Source: Metridium senile (lineage: Eukaryota; Cnidaria; Anthozoa; Actiniaria; Metridiidae). Taken from it: a stretch of DNA of 64,000 nucleotides. The stretch covers positions 18,708,741 through 18,772,740 of the forward strand of contig OX459099.1 in the NCBI GenBank assembly GCA_949775045.1, in the 5' to 3' direction. Of the stretch, positions 21,056 to 32,700 are shown in pieces; within the stretch, counting starts at the first letter, position 1, and every line of letters starts with the position of its first letter. A program made the position numbers and the translations under genes. The notes below the pieces were generated by a model that made no database searches, was not told the DNA's origin, and worked only from the letters and a program-made list of their open reading frames with translations.

Positions 21056-24000
21056 TTAATATGGCGCGTATCGGAATCCAGTACCATAAGCCACTGAAGG
21101 GGGTGGGGCGGCGATTGGCGTTCGGTAGGCAGCAGGGGCGGCTGCGTAAGCTGTTGCCTAGAAACAACCAAACAAACAATATGGTTAGTTATAGGTAGTG
21201 TAGTGATTTACCGCGCGCCTGTCGCTGATGTTCGAGTCCCGGGTCGGACATGGATTGTAAGTTGAGTTTATTTGATGTGTTCAGTTCTCTCCAATGCCAT
21301 GAGGGGTTTTCCTCTCAAAAATGAACATGTGATCAGAGCGTGCTAAAATATTGAATGTAGGGGTTGTGAGGGTGTTTCTTAGTAGCTTAACAGACGGTTG
21401 TATCTGGATTTAAAATTTAAAATTTAAAAAAGATACTTTTTATGATCATGAGCATGCGCGAGGTGATAAGTTTCATTAAACCAAAGCGGGCTATTGTCAC
21501 GTGATAAATATACATAATTACATGTTCTACTTACCGGGTACCCTGTGGTATAGGCGAGTTCATAGCTGCAAATAAACAAACATTTATCAGATTGAATATC
21601 AGATTGAACAACTTATCAGGGCATTGAAGCGTACAACGCTATACCCATAGACCACTTTCATAAATACCATAATATGTACCAGAAATTGATTTTTCAAGTA
21701 AACAGATATTTTAATATTTTAGCACTGTCATATGAAAGAACCACCTGAAATAGGCATGTTTGGAAGGTTTTGATGCTCTGGCTAAAATACCAAAGAAGTT
21801 ATGCTCAATGAAAAATGTAGAGATTTGTATGTAATTTTCTGCTGAGGCCTTTGATGCCTCGTTTTAGTGTATTTCTGATTTTTCTCTTATAGCTTCATGC
21901 AAATTTAATCGTTTTTTCTCAAACTTCCACAAATTATTGTTATGGTGAATGCCTATTATATGATAGCTTTCTTTTTCTTAAAACATCAATTTTAAAAATT
22001 ACGAAAATTAGTGGCGGCCATTTATGAAAGTCGTCTATACATGCTTCATTGTTTGAAATTAATTGTCGAAATATAAAAGATAAATAAAATATAAGAAATC
22101 ATATCTGACAAATAACCAAAACGGGAAAAAATGGAAAAAAGAGAGGGAGAGAATTAACATGTTTGTTTCTTGTTTGCATTTTTACTCTAGGTGCCCCCCT
22201 ACCCCTACCCCCTATTCCTGGGTCCTCGCTAAGCCCGTGGAAAAAGGTCGTCGACTGTGCTATCAATTCCACAGGAAACCCGCCAGACAAGTGGAGACTC
22301 ACCTTGGGTAAGCAGCACACGTCGGTCTTCTCAAATAAGCCTACAAACAATAAAAACAGCCATTGAATATCATAATAGGATTAAGAATAAGTATTTAGAG
22401 CATAACACAGTTGTCTCTATGCTCTTGGAATAGTCCTTATCACAGTTCTGTTCAGTGACCACGAATAATAGTTTCAAGTCGAGATTCGAGTTGATGCGCA
22501 TAGCAAAACTAAAACTCATCATATGCGGCAAAGCGAACCTCGACTTGGAACAAATATTCGTGGTCTATGAAAAGGACTATTAATCTAAGATACAAGTAAA
22601 AGCAATAAAGAAAACCATCTATAAACCTATAAAAATATATATATAAAGTGAAATAATATCACTATTATCAATACAGGTCGAGAGGATTACTACCCTCCTT
22701 TAATTAAGTAGCGATGAGACAACGAATGATATGACCTTATAAGCTGACACACACAGAGATGAAAGAGGGTTATACCATTATTCATATAGGATTAACGACC
22801 TGACTAGCACTGAAGAAAGGGCGAAGTGAGCCATAACGATGATGTTTGACATGAATGATTTATTGATAAAGCAAAACTATGAGAGTATGTCGTGGGTCAA
22901 TACGTGTAATGACAATATGAAGTCAAGAGCTCGACCCAATTTTCGCAAAAGAGATATTCTTTTAAGCGCGCGGTCTTATTCTTGTATTGAGATAGTTGTA
23001 GCCTGCGATGCCGGCAGTCTGCGGGGTTGCGAGGAAGACTGCCGTCAACGCAGGCTAAGAGAGTTGCGAAACACTGCTTTCTATCGATATTTGATAAAAT
23101 ATTACCGCGCGTACATCTGACCGTTTCCGATCAAAAGTAAAAGTTGGTCCAGTTCTGGACTAGGCAATACAGTAAAAAAGAACCAGTGGATTAAGAACCA
23201 CTAAACTAAAATTTCCTTTTTAAGCACGTGCTAAAAAAGAAGCACTTGAGCCTAAGAAATTAGACTGGTTCTTATATGAAAGGTTTCAAGAATTATTTGG
23301 TCATTTAAAAAATATACGTTGAGTCTGAATGACCAAATTGAAAATCAATTAATGCAAGAAAAATGTTTTACAAATGTAGTATCAGTTAGTTCTCAATGAG
23401 AATACATTCATCATTCAGATGCTTGTACATAATCAATTTATATTATGTAATAAAAACACCATATAAGGGAAATTGTTCTTGCTTTGTAAATAAGAACCAG
23501 TTAAGCCTAATTTCTCACTAAATATCAATTATATAAGAACCACCTCGAAATATAGTGGTTCTTATATGCGGGTTTTTACTGTATTCTATCTGGCAGAATA
23601 ATAACAAGAATATTTTTTCTCTTTTTCTTATTCTTCATCTTTCTTTTTTTTTTAACTTTTTCAATTCAGACCGAAGTCTTGACACTATGCAATAACTGGT
23701 GTTGAAACATCTGCACATAAATAAAACACCGAAGTCTTTATAGAGCGATCGAGTTTGAAAAGTTGTGAATAAATAATGATTTGTTAATGGTAAATATTGT
23801 ACGTTTATACATACCGCTTGCCATAGTTGGTCAGCATATGCTTCATACAAACTGCAACATATTCAAATATTAAAATGTTAGACTACAAAACAGTCCCTAA
23901 AGAAAGAAAGAAAAGAAAGGAAGAGATAGGATAGGAAAGGAAAGGAAAGGAAAGGAAAGGAAAGGAAAGGAAAGGAAAGGAAAGGAAAGGAAAGGAAAGG

Positions 24001-26699
24001 AAAGGAAAGGAAAGGAAAGGAAAGGAAAGGAAAGGAAAGAAAAGGAAAGGAATGGAAAGGAATGGAATGGAATGGAAAGGAAAGGATAGGAAAGCAGAGC
24101 AGAGCAGAGCAGAGCAGAGCAAAGCTTAATATAAAAGGAAAGCAAAGCTTAATATAAATGGAAAGGAAACATGACAATATTTCGTACCCAGGATATGCCG
24201 CTGCCTCGTACGTGGCTGGTATCGTTAATTGGGGTATTGCTCTCGCAGTAAACTTCGTTATCGGTAGAATCCCTCTCCGTGCTCCTCTCACAGTACGAGC
24301 GAGTCCTGAATACAGACAGGCATGAGTTTGTCAGATACTTACAGTATATCAAAGTAAAGTTGCAACGAGATTATTGTTTTCATTATATTTGAAGTTTCTG
24401 GTTGAGTGCCTTAATGGACATGTGCGTTAAATAGAAACTACTAGGTAGTGGCTACTTTTGATGTTTAAATGTTTTCCAAATAAATACATGGAATCAAAAT
24501 GAAGGTGACCATTTACACCTAATTGCATGAATGTTGTCATATGAAAAAAAAAGATTAGTAATTTAGTAAGAAAGGAATATCAGGAATAACAATAGAAAGA
24601 GTTCAGCTCGAGTGATCTTCTTTTGTCTTTTAATTAATTCCTTTCCCACTAAATTACAAATGTCAGGACAACATTCTTGCAATTCATGTGTATCTGTACT
24701 GACTAGTTAGTGTGTGAGACTAGTCAGTCAAGAACAATAGTTACTCAAAAATATAAACTTTTGGTGATGATATACACAGCCCAGATATAAAGAGTATTCA
24801 AGGGGCGACTTGAACTTATAGGTCATGTGACTCTATTTCCCTAAGCAAACAACAAAGAGCAAAGAAAAGATCTGGGATAAAAAAAGGAACCTTGACATTT
24901 GAAAGATTAGTGTTTATGTGTTTAGTGCAATAGTTGTTTGAATTTTAGTATAATTCACGATGTGGTAAGTTTTGTTCGGAGAAACGAGTTGGATCAGTGT
25001 TTTATTTTTGTTTGATTATTTTGTTTGATTATTTTCATGTTTGTTTGGTCTGTTTATGTGTTTATTTGCTTATCTGTTTGTTTGTCTCATAATTGCTTTT
25101 ATCGGTTTCTTTTTTTTAATATAAAAGTTAATTATGACACTGATCACACATAAAGAAACACACATAATTGATCACATGACCTATTAATACAAGTCGCCTA
25201 AATGACATGCAATGTGTATGTATATGAATAGTTTGAAACAAGAGTATAAAGATGACTTATGAACGGTTTATTGTCAATAGAGTTGTGGAAAATGAACAAA
25301 TGAATAAAGCAGTTTGCAGTCATTTCACTGTGCCATGTGAGACAAGCGTATTCTAGTAGGCAAAGCACATCGATCGTAAAGAATGACCGAAGTACTCTGT
25401 GAACGAGAATGCGCATTGAAGGTTTACACAAAGCACGCATGCGCAAAGTATGAACCACTTAAACGATCGTGTGATTATATGCAATTTTCTTAACCTACTT
25501 TCCCAACACAAACCCCTTAAGTGGGGAATCAATATGCCAATGTTACTGTACGCTGCTCTTTGATTGGCTGACGCACTCATTGTCACTTACCGGCATGCTT
25601 TGCGTTGTTTACTTTGATTTAAGTGTTATAATTAATTTGCAAAAACTCGTCCCCATTCGCCGCTGCGTGCGCATTCAAAATAGCTCGTCGAGCATGAACA
25701 TGCGCAGTAAGAGCTAGCGGCGAATGTGGACGAGATTGAATTCATTCGCAGTAAGTCATATTACGCAAAAAAAAAACCTTTTAGCAAAAGAACAAATAAA
25801 ATGACGTACTGAATCATGATTGGCAATTTTCATGGTTCTTTCTCGCGGTGCATGCTGGTAAGAGACAATGGTTCATGATTGGCACAATCACTTATGCTAC
25901 AGAAATGACTGCAAACTGCTTCCAACAAGTAAATTGCGTGACAACAAGTTGGAATGCGTGACAATGACGTTGCAAAAGAGCGTCCAAATGCAAAGAACTC
26001 GACCGCGATGGACCAATAGCATGTAACACTGAATAGCCAGGGTAGGGCACTCGATATCATCCTGATTATCTGTGATATTGCTCATGCATCAAAGTAGCAA
26101 TTTACATGCATGATAGTGCATTACGTCACTCCCACAACTCTAAACTGTTACATATGGAGTAGTACTAGTCAATTAATGGCATGCTATATATAGTACCGTT
26201 GCTATGGGATCCACGCGTGGGTGATGGGCTTTTTTTGGCGAGAGGACGAGGAGTTGCATTGTTGACCTGGATCGTATTGAATTAATAAGTGTCAATAGCT
26301 GTATGTCGACATGCACAACTTGCAATACATGCATTATGTCCGTTATATCTTATACACATTCACATTTGGACGCGGCGAGCTGTGGACTATACATATGCAC
26401 AATATGTCTGGTTAGTATTTATTTGTTATGGTGGAAACATCTGCTACCAAGTGTTAGGTCTGCCAGGGCGAGGAGATGACAAATGAATGTTTTAGACTAT
26501 GGAATACATCACACGATATTTTGGATTTGGTTAGATCCAGTGATAAAAGACATTGGTCGTAATCACGACCGCTTTGTATGATTGTGGTGATGATGAAGAA
26601 GAAAATGGTTATGATGATGATGATGATGATGACATTGGTTGTAATCACGACGTCTTATGATGGTGGTGATGATGAAGAAGACAAAAGTGGTTATGATTG

Positions 26700-26746
<47 letters not shown>

Positions 26747-29700
26747 GCAATGATGATGGCAATGATGATGGCAATGATGATGGCAATGATGATGGCAATG
26801 ATGATTATGGCAATGATGATTATGGCAATGATGACAATGATGGTGATGGTGGTGGTGATGATGATGATGATGGCAATGATGGTGATGGCAATGATGACGG
26901 TGATGGCAATGATGACAATGATGGTGATGATGACAATGATGATAATGGTGATGATGGTGATGACATGGGCTGTAATCACGAAGGTTTATGATAATGGTAA
27001 TGGTGAAGAAGAAAAAGATGATTATAATGATGATGATGATGTTCGATGATGATGATAATGATGATATGTTAAGGATCAGGTAGTGCTGGTAATGTTGATG
27101 ATAATGATGATGGTGAAAATGATTATGACTATGTATAAGGCGTCGAAAATTATAACGAATTATTTAGTTTATCTACTGGATAATTCTGAACAAATTACAA
27201 CTAACAAACACTGTAGTGGCTTTCTTGGTCTGTGCAACATTCCAATGTTTTTTGGTAGCATTTAAATGGTTTTTCGTGACATTCAATTGGCCTTTCATGC
27301 CATCATAATTGGCTCAGATTTATGACGACTGATCGACTTTGTGTCTCACAGCATAAAATTGGGTTTATAACTTCTAACTATTTTTTATTGCACTTAACTG
27401 GGTTTTTAAGTTTTCTATGTAAGATTTTGCAGCATTACATTGGCTTCCTTGCTATCCAATTCCAATTTTGTTTTGAGCGATAAATGAAAATGTTTATGCA
27501 AATATAAATCCTCAAAATTAATGTCCAGAACTCATTTTAAATACCTCAACTTTTCTTCCATCCACTATCGTGCCATTTAACTTTTCGCGCGCTCTGTTGG
27601 CGTCGTCGCCATTGCTGAAGGTAACAAAACCAAAGCCCTGTGACAGAAGAAAAAGACAATGTCAGTAAAACATTTGAGAAAATCGGCCTTCTACATGTTA
27701 GACTATACACGATAGAACCGTTTACACCCCGACGAAGTCAATTGATAGATTGATAATTTGTTTCAATTGGTATCAATTGTGATAACCAATTAACTAATTG
27801 ATTATCAATAGACGACTTTCATAAATGGCAGCCACTAATTATCATAATTTTTAAAATTGATGTTTTAAGAAAAAGAAAGCTATCATATGATAGACATTCA
27901 CCATAACAATAACCTGTGAAAGGTCGAGAAAAAACGATTAAATTTGCAAGAAGCTAGAAGAGTTTGAAAAATCAGAAAAAACATCAAAGGCCTCAGCAGA
28001 ATATTACTGATACAAATCTCTACATTTTTCATTGTGCATAACTTCTTTGGTATTTTAGCCAGAGCATCAAAACCTTCCAAACATGCCTATTTTAGGTGGT
28101 TCTTTCATATGACAGTGCTATTTGTTATCAGTAATTGATAACAACAGGAGACCAGGCTCCTGATAACAATTGATAATTAATTGATAAAAAGGGATTAATT
28201 AGAAAAAATATGAGTGAGATATCAATAAGTAAATTGATAACCAATTGAATAATGAATTGCAATGCGTTCGATGTATAAGTGAAATACAGATACATGAGAA
28301 AAATATCATATGCCCTCGTCAGGTTTAATTTACGCATAGTATACACCGAAATATGACGATAAATTTGAATAACTTTTGTTCTGGACTGGCTTGCCTCGTA
28401 TACAAGTGAAAACTCCATATTGTCCCAATGTGAATACGAGGCTAGTCAGTCAAGAACAAAGGTTTTATATTTATATCGCCATATTTCGATTCGGTCTGGG
28501 ACGATATGAAGTTGACTGCATCCGGTCTTTCTAAGGAAGGAAACATTACTTGGAGTAACAATTATTTGTCAGTAAAAGACTGACGTTAATTGTATTGTTT
28601 TACTAATTTATTAATTATTTATGTCAGTACTATGCCATATTCATTAAGCCGAGTTGTGTAGTGCCAAAAAATTGAAACTTAGCGAGTCTGAGTCTCCCAG
28701 ATTAGTAGGGCACATGAAAGGTGTCTAGCTAGACGATTGAGACGTTAAAAAAGCAATTATATCATTAATTGCATCTTTTTATTATTCTTAAGGTGTAAGA
28801 TAGAATCCCAGAAATCGTAATCGTAATACCAGAAGCCAGAAGCAAGCCAATACGTTTCTATCGCATGCAATTAAATAAATCCTTCAAATTTATTCCAATA
28901 AAGCATATATTTCGAAGCTGTTCTTGATGTTTGCCAGATTTCTTCATCGTCAGCATCATAACCATATATGGACAAAGCATTTGCTCTGCCACGTGTCAGA
29001 CCTTTCCTACCACAGGAATCCCAAAGGTCAGGAATTTCCTGTACGTGATAACAGCGTGAGGCCCTTGGCGCGGGACCTGATTTGGTTGTTGATGGAGAGC
29101 TGACCAAAATCAGCCAAATTAAATCATAACTATCAAACAAAAACGCTATTATATGTCGTGTAAAATCTCTTCCAGCGAAAAAGATATCTTGAAAACAATA
29201 TCTTGCAAATCGGAAGGTCGTGGGTTCGTTTCCCACCTGGAGCTCAAAATTTTCCAAGGTTGTAGTTGTCTTTTTATCGAGGAGTTATTTCAGATTTAAT
29301 ATTTCAAGTTGCATTTAACTATACTATTAATATATTGCAAACTATTTAGCTGGAAAAAGATCGCGCAAAATAATATTTGGAATCCATTCCAATTAAAAAT
29401 CAAAACGTACGCCCCTAAGGGCAGAACAGAACGTTGATAAATTCCTTCAAAATTAAACTGATGGAAAAAAAACCTTTAGAATGCCGCACGTGAAATCGAA
29501 GCCGGAAAACAACACAGTTATGTCGCAACATGAAAACACAAAGAGCTGATGTTTTTTTCAAGGTTGCAAGGGTTCTGAGGTCTATAACCGCTTAGTTGGC
29601 GTGCTTAGATGGCTATTCACACGTATTTCACACTGTTAGTTCAAAGCACTTAATTGGTTTCCCATGCTTGAAATGTATTTAAGCTGGCACTTGATTGGCT

Positions 29701-32700
29701 TCCACGAGTCTAAAACCGTACCATTTTCAATTTGGATTATGCAAAACACATGCGATCAACAATTCGACAGGAGCGCTAAAATGGCTTCCTCGGGCGAATG
29801 AACAGATTAGAAAACCACTTAATTGGCTTCCAATTAGCTTCCTAAATGCGTATGATTGGTTAATCAATTTTAGCAAAACACGTGAACGGTTTCCTCGAAA
29901 AAAATTTGTTTTTCATTTTTCATTCATTTTCCCCTTTTTATTTTAACAAGTAGCATGCTTATAATTTCATCCTATTTTTCACGTTTCATTTTTCCTATTT
30001 CTTGCTTCTCTTCCTAAATGCGTATGAATGGTTAATCAATTTTAGCAGAACACGTGAAAGGTTTCCTCGAAACACTTTATTGCGAATAGTTGTTATACTA
30101 AATTGTTATACTAATCTGAACAAAATTAAAAAGGTCACTTTGCCAAAATATCTGCCATTGATCCATTAATCTTGGTACACCTAAAGGGCTTTTCAACACT
30201 TTAGTGGTTTTCCTGAAATAATTCTTGTAAAATGACATCAAATGGGAACATGTTGGAATCGGTATCCAAACGAAACGATTGGCTCATTGCTAGTGCTTGT
30301 GATTGGTAAATCACCACTTGATGGTTTTTACGGACACTTTATTGGCGTTTGTTACAAAAGACATTTTTTGTTCATTTGAAGAAAACAAATTTCGAATGCC
30401 ATTGATTGTATGGATTTCATGAAGCTATTTGTCGTTTTATCAATCTTCGTTCAACGGCGCTTTAGTGGATATCCTTACAAAAAATAATCTTAGGAAAATA
30501 AAAATAGGCAAACTTTATGATAGCACTTAATTGGCTTCCTTCGTAAAACTGATTGGTTATTTAATCTTGGCACAGCACTTAAATGGCTTTTGACAACACT
30601 TTAGAGGCTTTCCTTGAAATTATCATCGCGATCGTAATGGAATAACTGCATATCCGCTCTTAAATGGTTTTATTGATGTCTGTGGCTGGCCAATTAATCT
30701 TAGTACAACACGTTTTGAAACATATACACTTAAATGGCTTTCCTTGTGGCAGATTGACAAAATATCAAAAAAATGTTATTTGTTATTTGGTTCCGTTAAT
30801 ATATGCGAGCAGTTATTCTAAATCAGTGAATATTTGGTGAAAGCATAAACACTTAATAGGCTTTACTTGTGGTATATTTGTGGAAAATGAAAGAAACACC
30901 AATGGAAATGAATTTAATAAAGACAGTTGACTGGTTTTCTATGACATACCTGTTCTGTTTATTCGATTAAACGTTTGTTAATTAATAATAATTGACTGCT
31001 GTGCAATACGATTAAGGAATTAAGCTTATATTGACTACTAACATTCCCCCCTTTAAACCATTTTAAAACACGTGATTAAACCCTGTGGAGTTGGGTTTTT
31101 CAAATGTAAATATCATAACACGTTCATCATTAAAGGGAATGTCACGTGGTCTGAAATGGTTAATTTTCAAACTATAGTAAACTGAGAAGCAGAACCGACT
31201 AGCTAGTCCTTTTCACGGTTCTCGTCGAACAACCTCAGCCTCGATAGCGTGTAATATATTCTTTAGAATTTGACTACAGCTCGCAGTAATTTAGGGAATA
31301 TACACATTATTACACAATTGAAACACTTGGAAATTCTACGGGCTGTAGTCAAATTCTAAAGAATATATCACACGTTTTCGAGGCTGAGGTTGGATGGAGG
31401 GAATCGTGAAAAGCTATATTGTTTTCTAGTAAGATCGACACAGTCCACACTAGTTTAACCGCTAGTTATCGTACATTTTAACTCCAATTGTTTTCTTAGA
31501 AACACTGACGCAGTTCACACTAGTTTAATCGCTAGTTATCGTACATTTTACTGAACTCCAATTATTTTCTTAGAAACACCGACACAGACAACACAAGTTT
31601 AACCACTAGCTTTTATCTTAATTATTGTCATTAGTTAAAAAATATGATATATTGTGCTTACCTTTGATCCTCGTTCGTTGTAAATGATTTCTACATCAAC
31701 TATTGTACCGAATTGCTGCAAGAAAACAACAATGCAAATATCAATTTTTGTTTTTGTTGAGCTCTAGTTTTGTCGGTTGTGAGCTCTATTCTTACTCTCG
31801 CTCTCATACACCTTGTAATTTCTTCCACTAAAACTTTCCATTCTATAACCTTTTTATTTCCGTTCGTTATAGTTATCATAACATTGATTAAATCTCTCTG
31901 CCATTCACTTTTTCATTTCTTCGAATAAAAACTGGTATAGGTCTTGTGATGATAATTTGCCAACCATTTTCACAATATATGTATTAAATTTTTTTTGTTC
32001 TTATAACAATTGATGGTTGGCAAAACCGGCGATAACAAAATACGTCACTGTACGTCACCTATTCTGAAACATTTTATTTTCTTCAGTTAAACTAGTTTCC
32101 TGTTTTCTTTCGTTTCTACGTTTGTCCCTTTCATTCATTTTTCATTCATTTTCCCTTTTCATTTTAACATTTACCATGCTTATAATTTCATCCAGCTTTT
32201 CACTTCTTCTCATTTCCTATTTCCTTCTTTTCTTCAGCTTTTTAGTTATTAATGATAGGTAATATAATGAAATTTGTAACACCGTAAAAAATGTTGACTT
32301 AACTTTACTGACGTTTCGAGCTTTTTTTGGATATTATTATATTATTTTTATTTTTAGATATTATTCTCTCCTTTCTTTCAACGAAAACCCAGATGTCAGC
32401 ATAAAAGGTTTATTTTGACGATTTGGTATAATCAAATTAAAGTTATTATGTCAACATTAGCGCTATCAGTATCACATGCAGTAACTTACCCCAAACATTT
32501 GTTTCAAGTCATTATCTCTGAATCGAAAAGGGATATTTGTAACATGTAATCGCTTATGTCCCGAATCGTCAGTTTGAATAGCCGTGGGTACTGGTATAAC
32601 AACTTGTTGTTGCTGTTGTAGCTGCTGCTGTTGCTGTTGCTGCTGCTGCTGCTGTAGTTGGACTTGTTGACTAGCGTCTGTGATCACGGGCTGTAGTTGA

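Noticed and set aside
23878..24291. Minus-strand frame of 137 codons joining an exon-like start to a Phe/Pro repeat
   Set aside because: Only 24305-24188 is real (an RBFOX exon); the remainder is the GGAAA microsatellite read through the donor.
25579..25600. Possible 21-base RBFOX micro-exon encoding NNAKHA before a GTAAGT donor
   Set aside because: It mimics the VNNA motif, but the acceptor lacks a pyrimidine tract and the phase does not follow the 93-base exon. The exon at 26266-26197 fits perfectly. Could only be a cassette.
26563..27049. Asp-, Met- and Ile-rich frames of 130-138 codons
   Set aside because: Translation of the GAT microsatellite in different frames.
28871..29257. Minus-strand frame of 128 codons ending [12 protein letters not shown]
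   Set aside because: The first part is antisense to a tRNA-like B-box (GGGTTCG...TCCCACC at 29221). The rest looks exon-like but matches no family I know, sits inside an RBFOX intron and has no supported partners. Worth a protein search, not a call.
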